Below the pieces are notes generated by a model that was not told the origin of the DNA, ran no database searches, and saw only the letters and a program-made list of their open reading frames with translations. Both the position numbers and the translations under genes were made by a program. From a virus, in the IMG/VR virus record IMGVR_UViG_3300033183_000054, positions 1 to 60,922 of that record: a stretch of DNA of 60,922 bases; one strand, 5' to 3'. Shown in pieces: positions 34,063-40,653 of this stretch (its first letter is position 1; the number at the start of each line of letters is the position of its first letter).

Positions 34063-35262
34063 TTAGTGGGAATTCCCACGGTTATACTTCACAATCTTGC
34101 CTGTCGGAACACGCAAGTCCTCGTTCTCTGTTACTAGCCACAGTGTTGGATAAGATATATTCCACTCAAGGTTATCTGTGCCATAGAAGTTACCATCAGT
34201 AAATACAATCAAACCCTGTGCGTTGATGTTGTTATCGTTGATATACTTAGGAATACATTGTGGGTCAGTGCCACCACCACCTTTTGGCTTGACCTGATTC
34301 TGTATGTCTGTATAGTCATCAGCAAACTCTTGGATACCATGCACTTCTGTATCCCACCATAGCAGTTTAATTTTTTCAGGATTAGCGACCTCACAGATTG
34401 AAACCAGTTCTGACGTGAACTCAGTAAGTTCTCGTGTGCCGATAGAGCCTGATGTGTCAATGGCAACAACAAGTTCACCCACTCTCTCATTCTCAGTGAT
34501 TGGTAAGTATATGTCGTTGACCATGTGTCGCTTGTTGAACCTACGCCAAGAGTATTCGTCTGTTCCTCGTGTTACTGACATAATGAATTCTCTCAACACA
34601 GTTCGCCAGTCGACCTTCGGTGCTAGTAAGTCCTCAATCGTTCTAGGAATCTTAGCACCAAGTCTGCCAGCCAATACTGAACCCTCACGCAGTGCCTTGT
34701 CGATACTGTCGGATAGTTCATTAGATTGTTTCTCAGACATTGTCTGACCATGTTCAAAGTCGTGTTCGTCCATAGTATTGCCATTACCATCGCCATACTT
34801 TTGTTCAAACTCTTGTGGTCTGTTTTGTCGCATATCTTTCAAGTCGTTGTATACCTCACGCACCGACCAGTTGTGATACTTGTCATCGACCAGTCCACCC
34901 TCAGGTAGTCTAAGAAACCCATGCTCTTTGATGTTCACAATTACATCGTTGACAACATAATCTGCTGACATGTTGACCAGTTGGGGGTCGTCCTTAAACT
35001 CACGCTTGAACCTAGCGACGTGCTTGAGAGCGACGTGTAAGTTCTCGTGAAGAACCAATGCTCGTAGTTCTTCGTCTTTAAGTTTAGATACAAACGACCG
35101 ACCATACTTCTTATTCACACCATCGGTGTATGCCGTAATATTCTCATCAATGATTTCGCTTTTACCCATCATCATTACACCTGAATACAAAGCAGTCTCG
35201 TGATGTTTCATCAAAGCTATATGAGCTTTCTTCAGTCTTGTTTCTTCTGTTATTCTATTCAT
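34063..35262 (-). CDS. VWA-domain protein with HENLH metallopeptidase-like domain (DUF2201 type)
   Basis: ATG 35262 (MNRITEETRL) has AGGAGAC upstream and removes overlap with the ATPase gene. The 399-residue protein has an N-terminal metallopeptidase-like helix LHENLHVALKH (His72, Glu73, His76). The C-terminal von Willebrand A domain has the metal site DTSGS (269-273) and later FTDGNF. This is the layout of the DUF2201 family, which partners MoxR AAA ATPases in chaperone-like or metal-insertion complexes. The ATPase gene is directly upstream. Its last codons form one copy of the repeated palindrome. Confidence 0.85.
   Translation of the reverse strand: MNRITEETRLKKAHIALMKHHETALYSGVMMMGKSEIIDENITAYTDGVNKKYGRSFVSKLKDEELRALVLHENLHVALKHVARFKREFKDDPQLVNMSADYVVNDVIVNIKEHGFLRLPEGGLVDDKYHNWSVREVYNDLKDMRQNRPQEFEQKYGDGNGNTMDEHDFEHGQTMSEKQSNELSDSIDKALREGSVLAGRLGAKIPRTIEDLLAPKVDWRTVLREFIMSVTRGTDEYSWRRFNKRHMVNDIYLPITENERVGELVVAIDTSGSIGTRELTEFTSELVSICEVANPEKIKLLWWDTEVHGIQEFADDYTDIQNQVKPKGGGGTDPQCIPKYINDNNINAQGLIVFTDGNFYGTDNLEWNISYPTLWLVTENEDLRVPTGKIVKYNRGNSH
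34065..34080. promoter_or_regulatory. Repeated palindrome, copy 2
   Basis: AGTGGGAATTCCCACG. The core GTGGGAATTCCCAC is a perfect 14-bp palindrome. It encodes the last codons of the VWA protein and ends 17 bases before the next start (34048). Confidence 0.7.
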
Positions 35263-35272
35263 TGATAGTCTC

Positions 35273-36328
35273 CTAGAATAAGTCAAAGTTTTCTTCGCAC
35301 CACTTAGCAATCTGTTTGTTACCTCGTGCTATGTCTCGTGCTTTCTTAGATTTAACCATCATGGTAAAGAACACGGCTTGCATCTCACTGCTTGGTAGTC
35401 TGTTTACAAACTTCATGAAGTCAGATAACTCGTCCTGTGTCTTGAGTATGTCCACAGCTTGGAACATAATCATAAGTTGTGCTGATATTTCAGATGGTAT
35501 AGCTATCTTGTCAGGGTTATCTAAGATGTCTTGGAACTTAGGTAATTTTTTCTCTAGCGATAAGAACGCTGACATATCCGACGATGCACTCGTGCCGATA
35601 GTGCCTGACAATGCTGACATTGTAGCCTTATCTCCTAGTGTGTCTCTGTTAGAAACAATGACGGAAGACTTAGCCAATGAGCGTGGCGAGACAAAACTCA
35701 GTTGATGTTTCTTCGGATTGAAGATGTAGGGGTTGTCCTCTTGGTTATCATCTAAGTAACTTGCTAGTGAACGAGGAAACATGTGAACCCATGCTCTGAT
35801 AAGCGGATGTATGTCGTTATCAGTTGCCCATATTAGCCAGTCATCTACTTGTGGTTTTTCCATTTGCAAGATACAAACCCTGTTACCCGCATGGGCTAGC
35901 ATAGTGTCGCCTACTCCGTCGGATTGGTTGTTCGATGTGCCAAACACAATAGAACCTTCAGGCAGTGGTGTATCACCTACGCATCTCTCTAGCATTAGCC
36001 TTGTAAAGATAACTTGTAGTAGCTTAGGGGATTTCATAAACTCGTCGAGCAATATAACTTTTGGTTTATCACTTTCTAGTTTGAATATAGAACCCACGTA
36101 GCTTTCCAATGTTTTAGTATCATGGTTAGGAATAGTCATAGCTATGTCTGACATATCTTTCACTGGGCAGTCAACATAGATGTAGTCGTATTTGTCGCCC
36201 AAGTCTTCCTCTAGCATGTGAAGTAATGATGTCTTACCACACCCAGGCTCGGATTGTATGATTGGTGTAATCTCTTTACCGATAGTTGGGATAAGTGTTC
36301 GTAGTTCTTTAATTGTTACTGTGTGCAT
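35273..36328 (-). CDS. MoxR-type AAA+ ATPase
   Basis: The 351-residue protein has Walker A EPGCGKTS (27-34), Walker B VILLDEF (about 91-97) and sensor 1 VFGTSNN, in the arrangement of MoxR-like AAA+ ATPases. The C-terminal lid region is divergent. It is encoded immediately before the VWA partner and after a DUF3150-like protein, matching the usual MoxR/VWA operon. Such systems remodel protein complexes; the phage target is unknown. The start has an AGGAGAG site, and a palindrome copy lies 17 bases upstream. Confidence 0.88.
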   Translation of the reverse strand: MHTVTIKELRTLIPTIGKEITPIIQSEPGCGKTSLLHMLEEDLGDKYDYIYVDCPVKDMSDIAMTIPNHDTKTLESYVGSIFKLESDKPKVILLDEFMKSPKLLQVIFTRLMLERCVGDTPLPEGSIVFGTSNNQSDGVGDTMLAHAGNRVCILQMEKPQVDDWLIWATDNDIHPLIRAWVHMFPRSLASYLDDNQEDNPYIFNPKKHQLSFVSPRSLAKSSVIVSNRDTLGDKATMSALSGTIGTSASSDMSAFLSLEKKLPKFQDILDNPDKIAIPSEISAQLMIMFQAVDILKTQDELSDFMKFVNRLPSSEMQAVFFTMMVKSKKARDIARGNKQIAKWCEENFDLF

Positions 36329-36344
36329 TATGCTCTCCTTTATG

Positions 36345-36360
36345 TGTGGGAAATCCCACG
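36345..36360. promoter_or_regulatory. Repeated palindrome, copy 3
   Basis: TGTGGGAAATCCCACG. It fills the junction between the DUF3150-like and MoxR genes, one base after the stop and 17 bases before the MoxR start. Confidence 0.7.
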
Positions 36361-36361
36361 A

Positions 36362-37273
36362 TTAGAATTGAAATTTAGAAAGTATGTCTTCTACGTCGTT
36401 CTTAACACGCTCTCTTGTGCTATCACTTACTCGTAGCTTTTCACTGTCAACACCTTGTAGGGTATCGTCTAATTGATTCGCTACTGACCTAAGTCTTGTG
36501 CTATGTTCATCATCAGTTAGTTGGAAGTTCCTGATTGTTTCGCATAACTCTTTTGCTTTCTCGATGGTGCTATCATAGATTTTGCGTTTCTTAGTTGTGG
36601 TCTTGCCGTCTTTTGTAACCTCTTGCGTTCCACAACAGTGTGCGATGCTTTCCATGACATTCGTGATTCGTTCTGTTTGTTGATGTAATACATTCTTAAC
36701 TATCTCCTCAGCTTGTTTTTGGTATTGTAGTTTCAAGTCGCTCGCCAAGTCTTGTGCTACTTGACAACGAAAGTCTTGCTCAGGCACTTCAGAAACATAC
36801 AGGTTACATGCAAACTTACTTCTGACTTCGTCAACACTTGGGTAATCATCTGCGTTATACATATCACCCTGACTGAAAGCCATGTTTGATTTAATAGTGT
36901 CATACCTATCACAGAAATCATCTAGTAGTCTGTAAAACTCTGTCTGATGTTCGTCATACTCAGATTTGAATTTCTCTAAGTTGATTGTAGGTAATAAGTC
37001 TTGACTGACGTTCCATCGGTATGTGTTGCGTTTAGCCCAGTTGTAAATGGTCTGTCGATAGTTCACCAAGTCTTTGTGATAGATGTTGTTAGCTAATAGA
37101 TTTTTAACAAACCTACCTGCGTTACTGTCTGCTCGTTTAAGTTTGGTTACCTCTGATGAGATACCTCTGTCTTGTTTTGTTGCTGACCAAACATTTACGT
37201 CTACTGATACCAATACTGCTGATGTGGCTAGTGATGTAATATGTTTAGGTTGTTGTAGTTCGACGTAGTGCAT
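36362..37273 (-). CDS. DUF3150-like protein, partner of MoxR/VWA
   Basis: The 303-residue protein starts MHYVELQQPKHITSLATSAVLVSVDVNVWSATKQDRGISSEVT, close to what I remember of DUF3150 proteins found with MoxR and VWA genes in phages and plasmids. The rest is helical and charged, with a mid-protein basic patch (TKDGKTTTKKRKIYD). It has its own promoter (37384-37411) and the shared TTAACTTTATAGGAG leader. The family name is moderately certain; the molecular role is unknown. Confidence 0.7.
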   Translation of the reverse strand: MHYVELQQPKHITSLATSAVLVSVDVNVWSATKQDRGISSEVTKLKRADSNAGRFVKNLLANNIYHKDLVNYRQTIYNWAKRNTYRWNVSQDLLPTINLEKFKSEYDEHQTEFYRLLDDFCDRYDTIKSNMAFSQGDMYNADDYPSVDEVRSKFACNLYVSEVPEQDFRCQVAQDLASDLKLQYQKQAEEIVKNVLHQQTERITNVMESIAHCCGTQEVTKDGKTTTKKRKIYDSTIEKAKELCETIRNFQLTDDEHSTRLRSVANQLDDTLQGVDSEKLRVSDSTRERVKNDVEDILSKFQF

Positions 37274-37301
37274 GTCGTTCTCCTATAAAGTTAATATGTA
37301 T

Positions 37302-37317
37302 CGTGGGAAATCCCACG
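37302..37317. promoter_or_regulatory. Repeated palindrome, copy 4
   Basis: CGTGGGAAATCCCACG. It sits in the leader of the DUF3150-like gene, downstream of promoter A and 28 bases before the ATG. Confidence 0.7.
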
Positions 37318-37383
37318 CTCTCTGTTGCTACTTAACGCTAGTGTTGCTACGCATGGTTTATAATTCTCTCTAACCATAATAAT

Positions 37384-37411
37384 ATTATAGCAAACTTTAC
37401 TAATTCTACAA
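37384..37411 (-). promoter_or_regulatory. Promoter A, extended -10 sigma70 type
   Basis: On the minus strand TTGTAG (37411-37406) is followed after 16 bp by TGC-TATAAT (hexamer 37389-37384), an extended -10 box. The surrounding 47 bp (37367-37413) are 42/47 identical to promoter B at 38977-39023. It would serve the DUF3150-like, MoxR and VWA genes. A palindrome copy (37302-37317) lies between it and the gene, well downstream of the start site. Confidence 0.75.
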
Positions 37412-37450
37412 TAGCCTAGCACGACTATTTTTGTTCGGTGTATTGCTCTG

Positions 37451-37603
37451 TTAGCTATCCTCCTCTCTGTCAAAGTCAAGTTCAATATCAGACAAGTCTT
37501 CTGTCTGTTCTTCCTCAGGATACTCCCACACCCTGTCCTTTTTATTTATGTTCTTGCGATTGTGCATGATAATTTTCCAATCATCTTTGTTTGTCATACT
37601 CAT
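37451..37603 (-). CDS. Small acidic hypothetical protein (50 aa)
   Basis: ATG 37603 has AGGAGAAAAACC upstream and overlaps the stop of the previous small gene. The product starts MSMTNKDDWKIIMHNRKNINKK and ends with a very acidic tail (EEEQTEDLSDIELDFDREEDS). Acidic peptides of this size are often phage inhibitors of nucleic-acid-binding host proteins, but that is only an analogy. Promoter A starts just beyond its stop. Confidence 0.5.
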   Translation of the reverse strand: MSMTNKDDWKIIMHNRKNINKKDRVWEYPEEEQTEDLSDIELDFDREEDS

Positions 37604-37710
37604 GGTTTTTCTCCTAATCTATGTCTTAACACCTCAACAACCAAATCTAAAGATTCGCCGTCCGTCGTATTTTTATCAAGTATTACCTTAAGTAGTTCTT
37701 TGTCAGTCAT
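37600..37710 (-). CDS. Small hypothetical protein (36 aa)
   Basis: The frame MTDKELLKVILDKNTTDGESL... ends in ATGA overlap with the next gene. It is helical and has no recognised family. No strong ribosome-binding site is seen, so it may depend on coupling to the upstream zinc-finger gene, which ends nine bases before. Confidence 0.4.
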   Translation of the reverse strand: MTDKELLKVILDKNTTDGESLDLVVEVLRHRLGEKP

Positions 37711-37718
37711 ATTTAAAT

Positions 37719-37919
37719 TCACTTGATTAGTCCCCCTTTATTGTTGATGCCTTTTAAGTCATCGTAGTTTGTGAACACCATGTAGTTTGATTTGTGCATC
37801 GGTGCTACACAGTGCTTTACTTTCTCGGCTTGTTTCTCCCCACAGTCAAGACAAACCTTGAAACCTAGTTTTGCTCTATCGCTAGAGAATTCATTACCAC
37901 ACGTTATGCAGTTAGTCAT
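37719..37919 (-). CDS. Small zinc-ribbon protein
   Basis: The 66-residue product opens with MTNCITCGNEFSSDRAKLGFKVCLDCGEKQAEKV, a clean C-x2-C...C-x2-C ribbon, followed by KHCVAPMHKSNYMVFTNYDDLKGINNK. It resembles small phage zinc ribbons that bind nucleic acids or RNA polymerase. It overlaps the upstream gene by eight bases. Confidence 0.65.
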   Translation of the reverse strand: MTNCITCGNEFSSDRAKLGFKVCLDCGEKQAEKVKHCVAPMHKSNYMVFTNYDDLKGINNKGGLIK

Positions 37920-38172
37920 AGTCTATCTCCTTATTGCGTAATGCGTCGGCTATCAAGTGAACTAAGTCATTTATATCTTTGGTGTCGATATAGTGTTCGA
38001 TTAGTTCTTGAATACAATACTTTTGCTCTGCGTTCTCGTATTGCTCAGGCACACATCTTTCTTCTAATACTTTATAAGCCATCGCATACTTGTCTGTCGG
38101 TGTTGGGCAATTAACTTCCACCTCGTTCACCCAATACGTCCATGCGTCGTCTTCAATACTTGGCATACTCAT
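37912..38172 (-). CDS. Small hypothetical protein
   Basis: ATG 38172 (MSMPSIEDD) overlaps the upstream stop as ATGA. The 86-residue acidic protein contains WTYWVNEVEVNCPTPTDKYAMAYKVLEERCVPEQYENAEQKYCIQELIEHY, with three cysteines. No family is recognised. Confidence 0.55.
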   Translation of the reverse strand: MSMPSIEDDAWTYWVNEVEVNCPTPTDKYAMAYKVLEERCVPEQYENAEQKYCIQELIEHYIDTKDINDLVHLIADALRNKEIDYD

Positions 38173-38405
38173 TCCATCTCTCCCCACCATCTGCGTTCGT
38201 CTACCAAGCGTTCTGCTAGCTCATCATCAGAAAGTTTATTGTATGAAAGACACCCATCTTCATGTAGTCTAACTATTTCTTCTACTAAGTCTTTATGGCT
38301 AGAGCTTTCCCATGACTTTTCTTTATAGTCTAATAACATATCTAATATCTCATCTCGACTATATCTAGCTTTGGTCTCTGTTATTAAATAATCTCTGTCG
38401 CTCAT
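38169..38405 (-). CDS. Small acidic protein, paralogue 2
   Basis: ATG 38405 (MSDRDYLITE) has GGGGGAC upstream. The 78-residue protein contains YSRDEILDMLLDYKE, DLVEEIVRLHEDGCLSYNKLSDDELAERLVD. The neighbouring upstream gene encodes the same pattern (YSRDMMIEKILDDI, ELIAEIVELNINGVHAINEMSDKQLAEKCVE), so the two are tandem paralogues. The function is unknown; the conserved EIV-L-x3-G and LSD-ELAE helices suggest a protein-binding fold. Confidence 0.6.
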   Translation of the reverse strand: MSDRDYLITETKARYSRDEILDMLLDYKEKSWESSSHKDLVEEIVRLHEDGCLSYNKLSDDELAERLVDERRWWGEME

Positions 38406-38407
38406 AT

Positions 38408-38668
38408 CTAGTCCCCCCACTCGTCGTTGTTATCAAATATTTCTACGCATTTCTCTGCTAGTTGTTTATCACTCATCTCGTTAATTGCATGGACGCCATT
38501 AATATTAAGTTCGACTATCTCAGCAATCAATTCGTCCCCACTGTATGTATTAGATAACTTGTCTACTATGTCGTCTAAGATTTTCTCTATCATCATGTCC
38601 CTAGAATAGTTTGACATTACCTCTAGCTTTTTGTAATGCGTGTTTGAAGTTTCTAAGCTACTACTCAT
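38408..38668 (-). CDS. Small acidic protein, paralogue 1
   Basis: The start at 38668 overlaps the stop of the membrane protein gene as ATGA. The 86-residue product has an extra N-terminus (MSSSLETSNTHYKKLEVM) and then the same domain as the next gene. The duplication is clear at protein level but diverged in DNA, so it is old. No function is assigned. Confidence 0.6.
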   Translation of the reverse strand: MSSSLETSNTHYKKLEVMSNYSRDMMIEKILDDIVDKLSNTYSGDELIAEIVELNINGVHAINEMSDKQLAEKCVEIFDNNDEWGD

Positions 38669-38868
38669 AGCCCACCTCGCATTAGATAAGTTAGCATACC
38701 GACTGATAAGAACATTAGAATAACTAAGATAACAAACACAACCGACAATATCGTATCAAGTTTGCGTTGTCTAATTAGTTCTCTGCGTTCCAATAATGGA
38801 TAATCAGGTATTGATTGGTGATACTTTTCCCAGTATTTCTCCATTTGTTCCAAGTCTTTTTTGTGCAT
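38665..38868 (-). CDS. Tail-anchored membrane protein
   Basis: The 67-residue product has a charged N-terminal helix (KKDLEQMEKYWEKYHQSIPDYPLLERRELIRQRK) and a C-terminal membrane segment (LSVVFVILVILMFLSVGMLTYL). It is the first gene after promoter B and carries the shared leader TTAACTTTATAGGAG just before ATG. The layout suggests an early inner-membrane protein of unknown target. Confidence 0.6.
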   Translation of the reverse strand: MHKKDLEQMEKYWEKYHQSIPDYPLLERRELIRQRKLDTILSVVFVILVILMFLSVGMLTYLMRGGL

Positions 38869-38906
38869 CTCGTTCTCCTATAAAGTTAATAATTTGTAAA
38901 AATTAT

Positions 38907-38922
38907 CGTGGGAAATCCCACG
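38907..38922. promoter_or_regulatory. Repeated palindrome, copy 5
   Basis: CGTGGGAAATCCCACG. It sits in the leader of the tail-anchored protein gene, downstream of promoter B and 38 bases before the ATG. Confidence 0.7.
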
Positions 38923-38993
38923 GTCTGGATAGAGCAAAACAAAATGAAACCATGTAAAACCAAACATATAAAATTATCTCTAACCATACTAAT

Positions 38994-39021
38994 ATTATAC
39001 CAAACTTTACTAATTTACCAA
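38994..39021 (-). promoter_or_regulatory. Promoter B, extended -10 sigma70 type
   Basis: On the minus strand TTGGTA (39021-39016), a 16-bp spacer and TGG-TATAAT (hexamer 38999-38994) form an extended -10 promoter. It is a near copy of promoter A. It would drive the small-gene operon 38868-37451. A palindrome copy (38907-38922) lies between it and the first gene. Confidence 0.75.
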
Positions 39022-39112
39022 TATGTGAGTTGAAGTATTTTTGTTGGATTAAGTTGAGTTGAATTGTGGTCTCCACTCTTAGTTTACGAATGGCTGAAAC
39101 TTCGTGATGTTG

Positions 39113-39500
39113 TAAGTGCTTGATTTTACAGGCTTGTTCCAGTTGTTCCAGTCTAAAACCTCGCTATAACTTTACTATAGGAACAGTGGAACAAAATTGG
39201 AACACGGCTAAGTGCTTGATTTTACTAGGTTTTATATAGATATATATTATATTATTTTAATAATAATTAGTTTGTTCCAGTTGTTCCAGTGAAAACAGGA
39301 CGGTGTTTTTTGTAGTTGTTTAGTTTTGCACTGCGAAATCAAACCTCTTGATGACTAAATCTCTCAAAACCATATACATAGTGTCCCAAGACTGGAACAT
39401 TGGAACAAAGTTAGCTAAGTCCTTGACTTCGTTGACAAAAACCTGTTCCAAGCCCCCCTTCGTAGACTGGAACAAAACCCCGTTTTGCATGGAACAACAT
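39113..39500. other. Candidate iteron-type replication origin
   Basis: This non-coding stretch holds eleven GTTCCA/TGGAAC hexamers: plus-oriented at 39136, 39145, 39274, 39283 and 39445; minus-oriented at 39187, 39198, 39393, 39401, 39468 and 39490. Several are paired at 8-11 bp spacing (TTGTTCCAGTTGTTCCAG twice). A 17-bp direct repeat, TAAGTGCTTGATTTTAC, occurs at 39113-39129 and 39209-39225, with a weaker third copy near 39414. A very AT-rich tract (39229-39270) lies between box clusters. Boxes plus an easily melted tract are the usual composition of an initiator-bound origin. The role is inferred; a regulator-binding array is the alternative. Between it and promoter B (39022-39112) I see nothing specific. 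Confidence 0.6.
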
Positions 39501-39577
39501 GATTTTCTAGCAAATTCAAACTTAAAAAAGCATCGCTAAATTATATCTCTAGCGATAGCATGGTTCTCACCTCGTAG

Positions 39578-39593
39578 CGTGGGAAATCCCACG
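39578..39593. promoter_or_regulatory. Repeated palindrome, copy 6
   Basis: CGTGGGAAATCCCACG. It lies between the candidate origin and the 24-bp direct repeat at 39620, with no gene start close by on either strand. Confidence 0.7.
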
Positions 39594-39619
39594 CAAACTT
39601 TACAAACGGCGTCAGCGAC

Positions 39620-39643
39620 GTCGACGACACATAACTGGTATCA
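39620..39643. repeat. 24-bp direct repeat, copy 1
   Basis: The segment begins GTCGACGACACATAAC and ends TGGTATCA; an identical 24 bp occurs at 40629-40652. A degenerate third element (TAACTGGTTTCAAG) is at about 39694-39707. It follows the minus-strand terminator of the 235-residue gene and precedes palindrome copy 6. Confidence 0.7.
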
Positions 39644-39721
39644 GTTAAGAATTAATTTAGCGTCGTAGACTGCGATAGCGACCTCGTCGTATCTAACTGG
39701 TTTCAAGAATTTAGGGCGAAA

Positions 39722-39756
39722 AAAAAACCCTGCCTGACCGAAGCCAGACAGGGTGT
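39722..39756 (-). terminator. Strong intrinsic terminator
   Basis: On the minus strand CCCTGTCTGGC, a TTCG loop and GTCAGGCAGGG form an 11-bp stem (two G-U pairs) followed by nine T residues. It lies six bases after the stop of the gene ending at 39762 and isolates that gene from the origin-like region. Confidence 0.9.
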
Positions 39757-39761
39757 GAGAG

Positions 39762-40469
39762 TTATGAGTTAAGAACTTTGTCAAGTTCGTTGATTAAGGT
39801 TTCAACCTTTTCTGCCTTTTGAGCATTAAGCTTGTCACCGTTTTTGATACCATTGCGGTATAGTTTGACAAAACTTGCGAAGCCTTTAACCATACGAGCA
39901 TTGAAGGGTAAGACTTCAACGCTTGAGCCAGACTCTGTATTATCTTTCGCATACAAAGACTTGACTGCGTTTTTAAGATCACGAAACTTGTCACGCTTGT
40001 AATCTTGTGCTGATTCACGCCATGCCTTGTAGAATTCCTTCTTAGCAGGACCGATTGGATCAGCGTTCTCACCCTTAGTCGCAGACAAGGATTGATACTC
40101 ACCCTTTGGCATAGCCCACGCCAAGCGTGATTCTAAGACCATGTCGGGCTTGTCATCGCTAGGAACTAACTGCTTACCAGCAACGATCTTGACGGGTATT
40201 TTCTCACCCTTCTCACGCTCCCAGTTTTCAAAGAACGCAGTCGTTGTTTGATCTTTGACTTCGTTTGCCATGTTAGCAAAGCCGTCATCAATCACGGCGT
40301 TAGCGTCCTTAGTCAGCTTAGACTTTGCGACCTTGTCTATTAGCTTTTTATCAGCGTATTTAAGAACGATACCAAGATACATAGAAGCACCTTGTTTTAC
40401 CATACTTGAGCCCTTACAAACTAAACCTACAGACTCATTAATTAAAGTTTTTGTATTTAAGTTTGACAT
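39762..40469 (-). CDS. Monocistronic ORFan protein (235 aa)
   Basis: The 235-residue product is soluble and rich in Lys and Ala. Recognisable segments are ADKKLIDKVAKSKLTKDANAVIDDG, EREKGEKIPVKIVAGKQLVP and a helical end KLNAQKAEKVETLINELDKVL. It has its own consensus promoter (TTGACT-17-TATAAA), an AAGGAG site in the shared TAACTTTATA leader, and a strong terminator, so it is built for high, independent expression. I do not recognise a family. Proximity to the origin-like repeats and its basic character make a DNA-binding or initiator role conceivable, but unproven. Confidence 0.8.
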   Translation of the reverse strand: MSNLNTKTLINESVGLVCKGSSMVKQGASMYLGIVLKYADKKLIDKVAKSKLTKDANAVIDDGFANMANEVKDQTTTAFFENWEREKGEKIPVKIVAGKQLVPSDDKPDMVLESRLAWAMPKGEYQSLSATKGENADPIGPAKKEFYKAWRESAQDYKRDKFRDLKNAVKSLYAKDNTESGSSVEVLPFNARMVKGFASFVKLYRNGIKNGDKLNAQKAEKVETLINELDKVLNS

Positions 40470-40528
40470 AATGTCACTCCTTATAAAGTTAGTAAAATAT
40501 GAACGGCAGAATTACCGAACATGAGTCA

Positions 40529-40557
40529 TTTATATAATTAGTTATATGCTAAGTCAA
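40529..40557 (-). promoter_or_regulatory. Consensus sigma70 promoter
   Basis: On the minus strand TTGACT (40557-40552) and TATAAA (40534-40529) are 17 bp apart. It drives the 235-residue ORFan. The palindrome copy at 40573-40588 lies 15 bp upstream of the -35 box, a position suited to an activator or a looping repressor. Confidence 0.8.
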
Positions 40558-40572
40558 ATAAGTAGGGCTTAG

Positions 40573-40588
40573 CGTGGGAATTCCCACG
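40573..40588. promoter_or_regulatory. Repeated palindrome, copy 7
   Basis: CGTGGGAATTCCCACG, a perfect 16-bp palindrome just upstream of the ORFan promoter. It is the only copy located upstream of, not downstream of, a recognisable promoter. Confidence 0.7.
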
Positions 40589-40628
40589 CATCGAACTCGA
40601 CCAAACCGACAAAATCGACCTCGACGGA

Positions 40629-40652
40629 GTCGACGACACATAACTGGTATCA
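40629..40652. repeat. 24-bp direct repeat, copy 2
   Basis: Identical to 39620-39643. The 40 bp between it and palindrome copy 7 contain CGAC tetramers at mostly 9-bp steps. It immediately follows a minus-strand hairpin at 40654-40669. Confidence 0.7.
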
Positions 40653-40653
40653 A

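Noticed and set aside
35273-36328. The MoxR ATPase as evidence for methanol metabolism.
   Set aside because: The family name comes from a methanol oxidation cluster, but MoxR ATPases are general chaperone-like proteins; only the PqqA-like peptide bears on PQQ and a possible methylotroph host.
37291-37485. A 64-codon minus-strand frame upstream of the DUF3150-like gene.
   Set aside because: It runs through promoter A and the palindrome, which are conserved as DNA at another locus where this frame is absent.
39113-39500. The box cluster as a CRISPR array.
   Set aside because: Units are six to nine bases in both orientations with irregular spacing, and there is no repeat-spacer regularity or cas gene set; the Cas4-like nuclease alone is common in phages.
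39348-39539. A 63-codon plus-strand frame inside the repeat region.
   Set aside because: It lies across the GTTCCA/TGGAAC boxes, has no ribosome site and no protein-like composition; the boxes explain the sequence better.
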